Source of the DNA: Rhizobium sp. JAB6
Lineage (GTDB): Bacteria; Pseudomonadota; Alphaproteobacteria; Rhizobiales; Rhizobiaceae
DNA: 64,000 nucleotides
Direction: 5' to 3'
Assembly: GCF_003024605.1 (NCBI RefSeq)
Contig: NZ_PYJQ01000005.1
Span: 526,982-590,981 of the forward strand
Positions 49,704 through 58,588 of the stretch are shown in pieces. Position 1 is the first letter of the stretch; each line of letters begins with the position of its first letter. Position numbers and translations under genes: made by a program. Below the pieces are notes generated by a model. It was given only the letters and a program-made list of their open reading frames with translations. It was not told the DNA's origin and made no database searches.

Positions 49704-49744
49704 TCGGAAGTCATCCGGAACTGACGCGAGTTTCGTAAGATCAG

Positions 49745-49777
49745 AAGGCCGCTGCCGGTTTCTCCGGCAGCGGCCTT
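49745..49777 (+). terminator. Terminator-like hairpin after the His-rich gene
   Basis: A perfect 14-bp stem AAGGCCGCTGCCGG/CCGGCAGCGGCCTT with a five-base loop, followed by a short AT-rich tail (TATCATTT). Confidence 0.75.
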
Positions 49778-49849
49778 ATCATTTGCCGGCGAAACAGCCA
49801 TGGATGATGCATGGACCGCCGGTATGACGAGAATGATCCGGTGTAGCTG

Positions 49850-50164
49850 TTAAGGCCGGATCTCGAACATTACACCGCCATGGTGCCGATGATGATAATA
49901 ACGGCGATCGTCCCGCCACCTGTCGTTCCAATGACGGCGCTCCCAGCGCCGTTCCCGCCAATGGCGGTGATCACGATCGCGCCAATAAGCTCTCCGGTCA
50001 TCGTCGTAATATCTGCGCGTCCCCTGCTCTTGAACCAGGATGACGTTGGACGCCATCGGTGACGATGAGTTGGCCAGTGGCATTGAGGCCGCGGGGAAGG
50101 TGGCGGTCAACAGCGCGCCCACGGCCAATGCGGCGCTTAAAGCGAGTGAAGCGAAGTGTTTCAA
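49850..50164 (-). CDS. Small secreted Arg/His/Tyr-rich protein
   Basis: A 104-residue precursor with signal peptide (MKHFASLALSAALAVGALL, cleavage near ASM) and a mature part dominated by RRYYDDDRRAYWRDRDHRHW-type repeats of Arg, Asp, Trp and Tyr. Its start is a TTG at 50164 with AGGAG eight bases before it; an in-frame GTG at 50200 has no such site. Similar charged secreted proteins are common in rhizobia and unexplained. It is convergent with the His-rich gene. Confidence 0.7.
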   Translation of the reverse strand: MKHFASLALSAALAVGALLTATFPAASMPLANSSSPMASNVILVQEQGTRRYYDDDRRAYWRDRDHRHWRERRWERRHWNDRWRDDRRYYHHRHHGGVMFEIRP

Positions 50165-50294
50165 GATGGTAACTCCTATATTCAGTCGCGTCCCTTTCAC
50201 GATGTAACGTCACGGCGGCGGCTAGGTTCCCTCCAGCTATTGAGGTGGAGAACCTTGCGCCCATCGCAGGAGAGCGGGCGATTTAGGAGTTGCC

Positions 50295-50330
50295 AAAAAA
50301 AGGGGGCCAGCAGGGAAAGCCGGCCCCCTT
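50295..50330 (-). terminator. Terminator of the porin gene
   Basis: On the minus strand GGGGGCC and GGCCCCC (50302-50308 with 50322-50328) pair, extended by neighbouring G-C pairs, and are followed by a run of seven T (A in the plus strand at 50295-50301). Confidence 0.85.
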
Positions 50331-50361
50331 CCTTCTCTGATCGGAGGTCAATCTGATCAGG

Positions 50362-51465
50362 TTAGAAGTTGCGTTCGAAGCGCAGGATGCCCGAAACGGT
50401 GTCGTCGTGGGCATAGTCATAGTGAACGTAAGTCAGTTCAGGCTCGACCAGGAGGTTCTTGACCGGGTTGAACTTCAGGTTCGTGGTTGCTTCGAAGATC
50501 TTCGAGTCGCTGTAAGCAAGCTGCAGGTTCCACTTCAGCTTGTCGTTGAAGGGAACGCCAACGCCGCCCCAAACAGCCCAGTCACCCCAGCCGCACTTCG
50601 ATGCATTGACAGTGCCGTTCGGCGCCGTGCAAGCGGAGATGTCCTGGTTGGTACCGGCGTATTTGTTGAGCTTGTCGCCGTCGGTGTTCCAGCCACCCAT
50701 CAAGAAGGCCGTGAATGCACCGAAGTCAGCGTCGACACGAGCCTTGATGGCGCCTTCTTCGACGATCGAGTCGTAGCCGCCGACGACCTTGAAGCCCCAG
50801 GCGCCGGACTTGAAGCCGGCACCGGCAACGACGTCAGGAGCGTAATGGTTGGCCTTGTCGTCCGTCCACCAGCTTGCACCGTAGGAAGCGCCGGAGCCGC
50901 TGGAGTTCGAGTCTTCGAGCGAGACCACGGCCGAGAAGCCGTTGCCAGCGTCATATTCATAGGTCAACTGGTTGAGTTCGTACGGGCCGTCATAGATCAC
51001 GTCGTCGTTGATGACGTCGCCGGCGTAGCCGATGTACAGGTTGTACTGCGAGTCCTTCTTACCAACGGTGAAACCACCGAGGCTTATGTAGGACCACAGC
51101 AGATTGGTGGAGGTGGCGCCGCCATCGTGCCAGTCCCAGCGAACGATGGTTTCGGTCTTCAGCGGACCGTATTCGGTGTCGGTCGCGGTGTCGACGTTCA
51201 GCTCGGCACGAGTATGCCACAATGTGCCCTGATGGCTGTCGCGGTTGTAAGCGTTGTACCATTCACCTTCGGTACGTACCTTGCCGCCGATCTTGAGGCA
51301 GGTTTCGGTGCCCGGGATGAAGAAGTAGCCAGCACCGTACGCGTCGCAGATGCGGACGTATTCCAGCGGCTCCGGCTCGGCTGCGACGATTGCGTCAGCC
51401 GCGTGAGCACCGGATACTGCTGCAAGAGCAGCAGCGGAGCCGAGAAGAAGGCTCTTGATGTTCAT
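50362..51465 (-). CDS. ropA: Outer-membrane porin, RopA/Omp2b type
   Basis: A 367-residue beta-barrel porin. Its signal peptide (MNIKSLLLGSAAALAAVSGAHA) and N-terminus EPLEYVRICDAYGAGYFFIPGTETCLKIGGKVR mark the rhizobial RopA / Brucella Omp2 family, and the barrel ends in the usual aromatic residue (RFERNF). It forms general diffusion pores. A long upstream region with a small hairpin (51557-51575) suggests a structured leader. Its own terminator is at 50295-50330. Confidence 0.93.
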   Translation of the reverse strand: MNIKSLLLGSAAALAAVSGAHAADAIVAAEPEPLEYVRICDAYGAGYFFIPGTETCLKIGGKVRTEGEWYNAYNRDSHQGTLWHTRAELNVDTATDTEYGPLKTETIVRWDWHDGGATSTNLLWSYISLGGFTVGKKDSQYNLYIGYAGDVINDDVIYDGPYELNQLTYEYDAGNGFSAVVSLEDSNSSGSGASYGASWWTDDKANHYAPDVVAGAGFKSGAWGFKVVGGYDSIVEEGAIKARVDADFGAFTAFLMGGWNTDGDKLNKYAGTNQDISACTAPNGTVNASKCGWGDWAVWGGVGVPFNDKLKWNLQLAYSDSKIFEATTNLKFNPVKNLLVEPELTYVHYDYAHDDTVSGILRFERNF

Positions 51466-52253
51466 AATAACTCCAATCTTTCTTGATTGGGCATGAGATA
51501 TCGCGCCGAAAACGACGTGCCCAACCCCATCCCGTTCGTGTTCCCTATCAGTAGGTGCGAAGTAATAAGCTTCGCGAACTATTTCCTGAACCTGCTTGGG
51601 TGATTTGGCAAGATACTAAGGGGATGGAACTATATGTGTACTACTTGAAAATGGGTGTTGTTGCAAAAATGACGCAATTCGCAGAGCCTCGCCGGTCGGA
51701 ACGCCGTTTGACCGCATTCGAATAGGTTCTGTCCGGCGAACTAGAAAAGCGTATATGTCTTGGAGCGCTAGAAGCGGCCGGCGCGCCGATGTCGGCGGGT
51801 GAGGGTAGAAAACCGCTATAGTATGATGTCACCGGCGCTCGCGCTCGCGCTCGGCCGATTGCCGTGCGGGTGGCTGTACTGAGGCGGATTTACTGAGCCG
51901 TGAGCAACGATGTCGGGTGAGAAAACTGATACGGGATGAGCGTCATTCTGCGGCGGAGAAGATGGCAGCTCGTCTGGAAAATCCATTTTGGTGCGAGTGC
52001 CGCTGTCTGACTGTGGTGCGTCCGACGACATTACTGGGGGCGTAGTCTCGTCGGACGCGGCACTGTCCGGTCCGTGGGTGGCATACAAGCCGGTGGTACT
52101 AATTCTAGCATCTACCCTAGGTCCCCATAACCTACCTGAATGGGCTGGCGGCAACGGCGCCTCCGGACGGGCGGCTATACCCGATTCGACAAGGTTCCTT
52201 TTGGTCCGGCCGCAGCGGGGACATGTCTGGATCATAAATCATTTTGGAAGAGA
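51466..52253. other. 788-base intergenic region porin / tRNA-Cys
   Basis: No convincing gene. It holds the porin leader and promoter; a small stem GCGAAG/CTTCGC at 51557-51575 lies in the leader, about 90-110 bases before the porin start. A 139-residue minus-strand frame (51816-52235) is Pro/Ser-rich without a domain and is probably noise. Confidence 0.4.
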
Positions 52254-52327
52254 TGGAGGCCTCGCCCGGAATCGAACCGGGGTGCAAGGATTTGCAGTCC
52301 TCTGCGTAACCACTCCGCCACGAGGCC
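52254..52327 (-). tRNA. tRNA-Cys (anticodon GCA)
   Basis: On the minus strand a 74-base tRNA has acceptor GGCCTCG/CGAGGCC, discriminator T, encoded CCA, anticodon loop CTGCAAA (GCA) and T arm GGTTCGATTCC. It is the only tRNA-Cys seen in the window. Confidence 0.96.
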
Positions 52328-52599
52328 ATCCGAAAGCAATTTGCGTTGTGGTGGCGCGGATTTAGAATGATCCAAAGAAAACCGCAAGAGGGTTCATTCT
52401 GAATTCTGTCCTTTTTTCATTCCGAAAAAAATATTTGCCATGCGGACGATGAATGCATTGGCGCAGGGATTGGGCGAGCCCGCCGACATGCTCATGTCGA
52501 TGTGAACTATATCTGCGAGCCACATCGCCGCAATATATGATCGCGCGACACTATCGTGCGCAGCTTTTAAGCATGGAGAGATTGGACAGCCACGCTGAA

Positions 52600-52720
52600 A
52601 CTTCGAACCTCCCGTTGAGGAGGATCCATGACGAAGCCGCCAGCAGAGCAGTTCCGGTGAGCTCGCGATCCATGAAAAGCAAAAGCGGTCCAGTCTAGGG
52701 AAAAAACTGGGCCGCCTTTT
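52600..52720 (+). ncRNA. Candidate small RNA ending in a terminator
   Basis: The 3-prime hairpin GCGGTCCAGT/ACTGGGCCGC (52685-52715, one G-U) is followed by CTTTT. Upstream, CCTCC-CGTTGA-GGAGG (52608-52623) forms a stem displaying an anti-Shine-Dalgarno CCTCCC, a feature of several rhizobial trans-acting RNAs. The 5-prime end and expression are unknown, so the left boundary is approximate. Confidence 0.35.
52685..52720 (+). terminator. Orphan Rho-independent terminator
   Basis: Ten-bp stem with one G-U pair and an 11-base loop, then CTTTT. No protein gene on the plus strand ends nearby, so it suggests an independent transcript. Confidence 0.6.
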
Positions 52721-52971
52721 GCTGGACTAGAGGTCAATCAAATTCAGCACGCTAATTATAAGATTGGCTTAGTATTTGTCAACAGGAATGCGACACAGTG
52801 CCTTCGTGCATCGAGCATGATGTCTCGGCTTTGATCTCTCTCGCAGGATCGCCCCGCGATGCATTCGCTTCGCAATCTGGGCGGATAGGGCTATCTCCGG
52901 ACTCAGTGAATCATTGAGAGATGTCCGCAGCGCCGGTGGCGCATGGGAAATCGGGCCGCGCTGGTAAGGGC

Positions 52972-53412
52972 CTATTCCTCAAGACACGGAAAGGCGAATT
53001 TATAGGCGCGCGCGATCAGAGAACTGGCGGGCCGCTCCAGTTGCCAGGAGTGCTCGGCCATCCATTTGCAGGCTATCGTCGTCGCCTTCGTGTTGCTGAG
53101 CTCGGGCGGTAGGCAGAAAGCGCCGACGAACTGTTGAAGGTAGCGCTCATAGCGCGAGGAGTTTTTGGGAGTTTGCTTCGTGGCCCGGATCGTCAGGTTC
53201 TTCGTTCGCTGGGCCTCGTCCAGAATCCCCTGAATGTAGACCGAAGCGAGCGCTCGATCCTCTTCGCACCATTCGTCGAGCTGTTTTCCGGTAACGACGT
53301 GTCCGATGATCGGGGCTGTCTCTTTAGGCTCGTCCTCGCTTGACGTTTCCTCGCTGAACGCGACCTGGGGCAAAAGAAGAAGAAGCGCTGCGGCGAAGAG
53401 CGAAAGCCTCAT
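52972..53412 (-). CDS. Rap1a/Tai-family secreted protein
   Basis: A 146-residue precursor with signal peptide (MRLSLFAAALLLLLPQVAFS). The mature part has the Rap1a/Tai pattern: GKQLDEWCEED, ASVYIQGILDEAQ, FCLPPELSNTKATTIACKWMAEHSWQL and FAFPC, with four cysteines for disulfides. Founding members protect against a type VI secretion peptidoglycan-cleaving toxin, but no T6SS or toxin gene is in this window, so a general envelope role is equally possible. A 27-residue small ORF lies directly upstream. Confidence 0.75.
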   Translation of the reverse strand: MRLSLFAAALLLLLPQVAFSEETSSEDEPKETAPIIGHVVTGKQLDEWCEEDRALASVYIQGILDEAQRTKNLTIRATKQTPKNSSRYERYLQQFVGAFCLPPELSNTKATTIACKWMAEHSWQLERPASSLIARAYKFAFPCLEE

Positions 53413-53421
53413 TCGGAAAAC

Positions 53422-53505
53422 CTACATCATCGAGGAAAGACTCGCGGCCAGAAAAACCACCAGCGGCAGCGAGGTTACGACGAAAAGAACGAGAGAAACA
53501 GGCAT
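53422..53505 (-). CDS. Candidate 27-residue single-TM peptide
   Basis: A small frame just upstream of the Rap1a-like gene encodes MPVSLVLFVVTSLPLVVFLA followed by a short tail and stop, almost entirely hydrophobic. AGGTGG lies five bases before its ATG, and its stop is nine bases from the next start, which suggests coupling. Too short to identify; it could be a leader peptide or a tiny membrane protein. Confidence 0.35.
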   Translation of the reverse strand: MPVSLVLFVVTSLPLVVFLAASLSSMM

Positions 53506-53847
53506 CCCAGCCACCTTCTATTCAAATTTAATATCTGGGCCGAATGGCTTCGGGCCGGAAGGTCGATTGGTCCACCGCGCGGGTGCAACGCATTGAAGCG
53601 TGGTCGCGGGAAGTTAACATTTTGCTAACGGCGTCCCGATGCTGAGCATGGCGGATCCCTAAGATGCCGCGTATCCCGGGGCGCTGACTTGATTTGCGGA
53701 TGTCGATTGTTGTTCGCGGGCGACGCCCCGCCATGAATCTCCGCGCCTGTTGCCGCAATGCCTTGAAAGCGCAGCGTCAGGCGATTAAGACACGCGTAAC
53801 AGAAAGTAGAGCCAGCCCGTTCGGGCACCAGGGCGCAAGAGGATAAG
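53506..53847. other. 342-base divergent region before the pcm-like gene
   Basis: No gene is supported. It holds the promoters of the pcm-like gene (plus strand) and, on the minus strand, of the small-peptide/Rap1a pair. Confidence 0.35.
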
Positions 53848-54498
53848 ATGGATTTCGAAGCAGCGCGCGTGAAGATGGTCGAGAACCAGATCCGGACCAC
53901 GGATGTCACCTCCCATTCCGTGTTGAATGCATTTTTCGCCGTACCGCGCGAAAATTTCGTACCGGAGAAATCGAAACTTCTGGCCTATGTCGATTGCGAT
54001 ATCGAGGTCGCTCCTAGCCGCTTCCTGATGGAAGCATCGCCGCTCGCAAAGCTGCTGCAGCTCGGCACCATCACCAAGGACGACAAGGTTCTCGATGTCG
54101 GCTGCGGCACGGGTTATGCATCCGCCGTCCTGTCGCTCCTCGCCGGCAAGGTTGTCGCGCTTGAATCCGATGAAGGGCTCGCGGCCCAGGCGAAGAGCAA
54201 TCTTGCCGCGCTTGGCTACGACAACGTGACCGTCGTTCGCGGTGATCTTGAAAAGGGGCATGCCGCCAATGCACCCTACGATGTAATTTTCCTCAACGGT
54301 TCGATCGAGCAGTTGCCGCAGGACCTGCTTGCCCAGCTCGGCGAAGAGGGCCGCCTGATCACGGTTATCGGCTATGGCCATGCCGCCCGCGCGACCGTTT
54401 TCATGCGTGAACGCGGTGCCTTTTCGGAAAATGTCTTCTTCAACGCCTCGATCAAGCCGCTGCCGGGCTTTGCAAAGACGAAGGAATTCGTCTTCTGA
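53848..54498 (+). CDS. Protein-L-isoaspartate O-methyltransferase family protein
   Basis: A 216-residue SAM methyltransferase of the Pcm family: start MDFEAARVKMVENQIRTTDVTSHSVLNAF, PRENFVPE, then SAM motif VLDVGCGTGYASAVLS and acidic motif VVALESDEG. The true Pcm repairs isoaspartate in aged proteins; this shorter alphaproteobacterial type, found beside tolC and popZ, may differ in substrate. It ends at a clear terminator and is followed by popZ, without tolC between. Confidence 0.88.
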   Translation: MDFEAARVKMVENQIRTTDVTSHSVLNAFFAVPRENFVPEKSKLLAYVDCDIEVAPSRFLMEASPLAKLLQLGTITKDDKVLDVGCGTGYASAVLSLLAGKVVALESDEGLAAQAKSNLAALGYDNVTVVRGDLEKGHAANAPYDVIFLNGSIEQLPQDLLAQLGEEGRLITVIGYGHAARATVFMRERGAFSENVFFNASIKPLPGFAKTKEFVF

Positions 54499-54530
54499 TT
54501 TTCTGAATGTCCGATGATTGAGCTTTGCGA

Positions 54531-54556
54531 CAGGCGCTTCCGGGCGCCTGTTTTTT
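54531..54556 (+). terminator. Rho-independent terminator of the pcm-like gene
   Basis: CAGGCGC/GCGCCTG stem with a six-base loop followed by six T. Confidence 0.9.
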
Positions 54557-54757
54557 ATTGTCACCGCCTGTGGCAGAATCATCCTTAGCAGAGCGATTCG
54601 ACGTGATCGTAACAAAACTGTGCATCACCGGGTTTAGTGCTTTTCAGGTGATTTTGTTCCCGAAGACAGTCATCTAGGGTGGCCCTGATTCGGGTGCCGC
54701 CTGGTGAGTTTCTGGTGCGAGTTTCCGGTCGTCGAATATGGGAAAACGGGGATGAAT

Positions 54758-55621
54758 ATGGCTCAGCCAAATGTAGTGCGTGAACCGTCCATGGAAGAGA
54801 TTCTGGCGTCGATTCGCAGGATCATCGAAAGCAATGAACCCGTAGGCGCCAAGCCGACCCCCGCGACGCATTTTCCCCCCTCCGGCATGCGCGCCGACGA
54901 TATTCAATTGACCATCGATGAAGAGTTTGCGGCCGCTGATCGCGCCCGTGCCGTCGAACAGGATCCGCGTTTCGTCGCCGCAAACTCGCAGCTGCCGGTT
55001 GCCGAACCGGAAGCTGCCGGCCGCGGTCTCTCGTTGGCTGATGTTGCCGCGCGCGTGCGCGCTGCTTCCGAACGCAACACTGCCGCTTTGCTGAATGCAG
55101 GGCGCGAGCCGCAGCCGCGTGAGCTGCCGCCGGCCATAGCCGCGCGCCTTGCCGAGGTGAATGTCGAGCCGGTCGCCGATGTCCCCTTGAGACAGGCCAT
55201 TGCAGATGTTGCCGCACCGATGGCTCAGCCGGTGATCCGCGCGCCCGAAGTGGAATCGGAGACGGAAGAGCGGAAGCCGGTGGCTGCCGCTGTGGCGCCT
55301 CAGGTCGCAGCGTCCGTTGACGCACCTATTTTCGAGGCGCCGGAACCCGCCGTTGCCATGGAGGTGGAAGCATCCTTGTCGTCGACGCAGGCCGTGTCCG
55401 CGTCGCCACTGATGTCGGAAGCTGCCGGTGCTCAGGTTTCCCGCTCATTCGAGGAATTGGCCGCCATTGTTGACGGCAGTCCGCGCCGCTCTCTCGATGA
55501 GCTGGCCCAGGAGATGCTGCGCCCCATGCTGCAGGAATGGCTCGACGATAACTTGCCGACGCTTGTCGAACGCCTCGTCCGTGAGGAGATCGAACGGGTG
55601 GCTCGCGGTTCGCGCCGCTGA
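54758..55621 (+). CDS. popZ: PopZ-like polar organising protein (DUF2497)
   Basis: The 287-residue protein has the PopZ layout: short N-terminal helix MAQPNVVREPSMEEILASIRRII, a long disordered Pro/Glu/Ala-rich middle and the conserved C-terminal oligomerisation helices SLDELAQEMLRPMLQEWLDDNLPTLVERLVREEIERV. PopZ forms a pole-marking condensate that anchors the chromosome origin and cell-cycle proteins. An ATG six bases upstream (54752) is also possible; the chosen start gives the family N-terminus. It ends at a terminator before valS. Confidence 0.88.
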   Translation: MAQPNVVREPSMEEILASIRRIIESNEPVGAKPTPATHFPPSGMRADDIQLTIDEEFAAADRARAVEQDPRFVAANSQLPVAEPEAAGRGLSLADVAARVRAASERNTAALLNAGREPQPRELPPAIAARLAEVNVEPVADVPLRQAIADVAAPMAQPVIRAPEVESETEERKPVAAAVAPQVAASVDAPIFEAPEPAVAMEVEASLSSTQAVSASPLMSEAAGAQVSRSFEELAAIVDGSPRRSLDELAQEMLRPMLQEWLDDNLPTLVERLVREEIERVARGSRR

Positions 55622-55649
55622 CGCGCCTGAGCTTCGGCTTAACCGATCC

Positions 55650-55678
55650 GCCGCTCCGGGCTCCGGGGCGGCTTTTTT
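55650..55678 (+). terminator. Terminator of popZ
   Basis: GCCGCTCCGG pairs with CCGGGGCGGC (one G-U), followed by six T, 67 bases before valS. Confidence 0.85.
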
Positions 55679-55744
55679 ATTGACTTGCCCACAGCCATCC
55701 TATTTACAACCCGCATCACCCAGTCCTCTAGATCCGGTCATAAA

Positions 55745-58588
55745 ATGCTCGACAAAACATATGATTCCGCCACCGTCGAACCGAAGATCGCCCAAAAATG
55801 GGATGAGGCCGACGCTTTTCGCGCCGGCGCGAACGCCAAGCCGGGCGCGGAAACCTTCACGATCGTCATACCGCCGCCGAACGTGACCGGTTCGCTGCAT
55901 ATGGGTCATGCGTTGAACAACACGTTGCAGGACATCATGGTGCGGTTCGAGCGCATGCGCGGCAAGGACGTGCTCTGGCAGCCAGGCATGGACCATGCCG
56001 GCATTGCCACGCAGATGGTTGTCGAACGCCGTCTCGCCGAGCGCCAGCAACCGGACCGCCGCAAGATGGGCCGCGAGGCCTTCATTGAGAAGATCTGGGA
56101 ATGGAAGGCAGAATCGGGTGGCTTGATCTTCAATCAGTTGAAGCGTCTCGGCGCCTCCTGCGACTGGTCGCGCGAACGCTTCACGATGGACGAGGGCCTG
56201 TCCAAGGCCGTTCTCGAAGTCTTCGTCACACTCTACAAGGAAGGCCTGATCTACAAGGACAAGCGCCTCGTCAATTGGGATCCTAAGCTCCTGACGGCCA
56301 TCTCCGATATGGAGGTCGAGCAGCATGAGGTGAAGGGCAATCTCTGGCACCTGCGCTATCCGCTGGAGCCGGGCGTTACCTATGAGTATCCGATCGCCTT
56401 TGACGAGGAAGGCAAGCCGACCGAATTCGAAACGCGTGACTATATTGTCGTTGCGACGACGCGTCCGGAAACGATGCTCGGCGATACCGGGATCGCAGTC
56501 AATCCGGAAGACGAGCGTTACCGGGGCATCGTCGGCAAGCACGTCATCCTGCCAATCGTTGGCCGCAGGATTCCGATTGTCGCCGATTCCTATGCCGATC
56601 CAGCCGCCGGTACCGGCGCAGTCAAGATCACCCCGGCGCATGATTTCAACGACTTCGAAGTCGGCAGGCGCGCCGGGCTGCGCGCCATCAACGTCATGGA
56701 CGTCGATGCTTCGATTACCATCAAGAACAATGAGGATTTCCTTCAGGATCTCGATCATCCCGCAGCGCTGCACGGCGCTTGGGACGAGCTTGAAGGCAAG
56801 GACCGCTTCGAGGCACGTAAGATCATCGTCCGCATCTTCGAAGAGGCCGGTTTGCTCGACAAGATCGAGCCGCACACGCACGTGGTCCCCCACGGCGATC
56901 GCGGCGGCGTGCCGATCGAGCCCCGTCTGACCGAACAGTGGTTCGTCGACAACAAGACGCTGGGACAGCCTGCGCTGGAATCCGTCCGCGAGGGCAGGAC
57001 CAAGTTCATCCCCAGGAATTGGGAAAACACCTATTTCAACTGGCTTGAAAACATCGAGCCGTGGTGCATTTCCCGCCAGCTCTGGTGGGGCCATCAGATT
57101 CCCGCGTGGTATGGGCCGGATGGTCAGGTCTTTGTTGAAAAGACCGAGGAAGAAGCGCTGCAGGCAGCGATACAGCATTATCTTTCGCATGAAGGGCCGA
57201 TGAAGGCCTATGTCGAAGACCTGCTGGAGAACTTCAAGCCGGGCGAAATCCTGACGCGCGACGAAGACGTGCTCGACACCTGGTTCTCGTCGGCACTCTG
57301 GCCGTTCTCGACACTCGGCTGGCCGGACGAGACGCCTGAACTGGCGCGCTATTATCCGACGAACGTCCTCGTTACCGGCTTCGATATCATTCCCTTCTGG
57401 GTCGTTCGCATGATGCAGATGGGCCTGCATTTCATGAAGGATGAGAACGGCAATCCCGTAGAGCCGTTCAGCACCGTCTACATTCATGCCCTGGTGCGCG
57501 ACAAGAACGGACAGAAGATGTCGAAGTCCAAGGGCAACGTCATCGATCCTCTTGAACTGATCGACCAGTACGGCGCCGATTCCCTGCGTTTCACTCTCGC
57601 GATCATGGCCGCGCAAGGCCGCGACGTGAAGCTCGATCCGGCCCGTATTGCGGGCTACCGCAATTTCGGCACCAAGCTCTGGAACGCTACCCGCTTTGCC
57701 GAAATGAACGGCGCAAAGAGCGATCCGCATTTCGTCCCGGAAGCGGCAGAGCTTACGGTCAACCGCTGGATCCTGACGGAACTGGCGCGTGCGGAACGTG
57801 ACGTCACCGAGGCGCTGGAAAGCTTCCGCTTCAATGATGCGGCAGGCGCGCTCTATCGCTTTATCTGGAACCAGTTCTGCGATTGGTATCTCGAGCTCTT
57901 GAAGCCGATCTTTAATGGCGAAGATGAAAATGCCAAGGCGGAAGCCCAATCTTGCGCTGCCTACGTCCTGGAAGAGACCTACAAGCTGCTGCATCCGTTC
58001 ATGCCCTTCATGACCGAAGAGCTATGGGCACATACCGCAGGCGAGGGCAGGGAGCGCGACGGTCTCATCTGCCATGCGGATTGGCCGACGCCGTCCTATG
58101 CCGATAACGTCGCCGCCGATGAAATCAATTGGCTGATCGATCTGGTCTCCGGCATTCGCTCCGTGCGTTCGGAAATGAACGTTCCGCCGGCTGCAACGGC
58201 ACCGCTGGTCGTTGTCGATGCCAATAGCCTGACGCGGGAGCGCTTGTTCCGCCACGACGCCGCCATCAAACGGCTGGCGCGCGTGGAAACGGTCTCGCTT
58301 GCCGATACCGCGCCCAAGGGTGCTGCTCAAATCGTCATCGGCGAGGCGACGGTATGCCTGCCGCTCGGCAGCCTCATCGATCTCTCGGCCGAAAAGGCGC
58401 GTCTTGAAAAGGCGATTGCCAAGAACGACCAGGAGATTGCCCGCATCGCCGGCAAACTTTCGAACGAAAAGTTTGTGGCCAACGCCAATCCGGACGTCGT
58501 TGCCGCCGAGCGCGAGCGTCTCGGCGAACTCGAGGGGCAGCAATCAAGCCTCAAGGTGGCGCTCGCCCGCGTAAGTGAAGCCGGCTGA
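55745..58588 (+). CDS. valS: Valyl-tRNA synthetase
   Basis: ValS (947 residues) charges tRNA-Val and edits threonine. It has the class I HIGH-type PPPNVTGSLHMGHALNNTL, the KMSKS motif KMSKSKGNVIDP, editing-domain elements (TTRPETMLGDTGIAVNP), the anticodon-binding domain and a C-terminal coiled coil (DLSAEKARLEKAIAKNDQEIARI). ATG 55745 gives the normal start MLDKTYDSATVEPKIAQKW; the frame extends 20 residues upstream without match. It lies after popZ as in other rhizobia. Confidence 0.97.
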   Translation: MLDKTYDSATVEPKIAQKWDEADAFRAGANAKPGAETFTIVIPPPNVTGSLHMGHALNNTLQDIMVRFERMRGKDVLWQPGMDHAGIATQMVVERRLAERQQPDRRKMGREAFIEKIWEWKAESGGLIFNQLKRLGASCDWSRERFTMDEGLSKAVLEVFVTLYKEGLIYKDKRLVNWDPKLLTAISDMEVEQHEVKGNLWHLRYPLEPGVTYEYPIAFDEEGKPTEFETRDYIVVATTRPETMLGDTGIAVNPEDERYRGIVGKHVILPIVGRRIPIVADSYADPAAGTGAVKITPAHDFNDFEVGRRAGLRAINVMDVDASITIKNNEDFLQDLDHPAALHGAWDELEGKDRFEARKIIVRIFEEAGLLDKIEPHTHVVPHGDRGGVPIEPRLTEQWFVDNKTLGQPALESVREGRTKFIPRNWENTYFNWLENIEPWCISRQLWWGHQIPAWYGPDGQVFVEKTEEEALQAAIQHYLSHEGPMKAYVEDLLENFKPGEILTRDEDVLDTWFSSALWPFSTLGWPDETPELARYYPTNVLVTGFDIIPFWVVRMMQMGLHFMKDENGNPVEPFSTVYIHALVRDKNGQKMSKSKGNVIDPLELIDQYGADSLRFTLAIMAAQGRDVKLDPARIAGYRNFGTKLWNATRFAEMNGAKSDPHFVPEAAELTVNRWILTELARAERDVTEALESFRFNDAAGALYRFIWNQFCDWYLELLKPIFNGEDENAKAEAQSCAAYVLEETYKLLHPFMPFMTEELWAHTAGEGRERDGLICHADWPTPSYADNVAADEINWLIDLVSGIRSVRSEMNVPPAATAPLVVVDANSLTRERLFRHDAAIKRLARVETVSLADTAPKGAAQIVIGEATVCLPLGSLIDLSAEKARLEKAIAKNDQEIARIAGKLSNEKFVANANPDVVAAERERLGELEGQQSSLKVALARVSEAG

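Larger units (their letters stand above)
52328..52971. other. 644-base region between tRNA-Cys and Rap1a-like gene
   Basis: No protein gene is supported. It contains the putative small RNA with terminator (52608-52720) described separately; otherwise short frames only. Confidence 0.4.

Noticed and set aside
51816..52235. 139-residue Pro/Ser-rich frame next to tRNA-Cys
   Set aside because: No signal, domain or Shine-Dalgarno; composition resembles random high-GC frame.
55700..57994. 764-residue open frame antisense to valS
   Set aside because: High-GC shadow of valS with no domain or signal; valS motifs are unambiguous on the plus strand.
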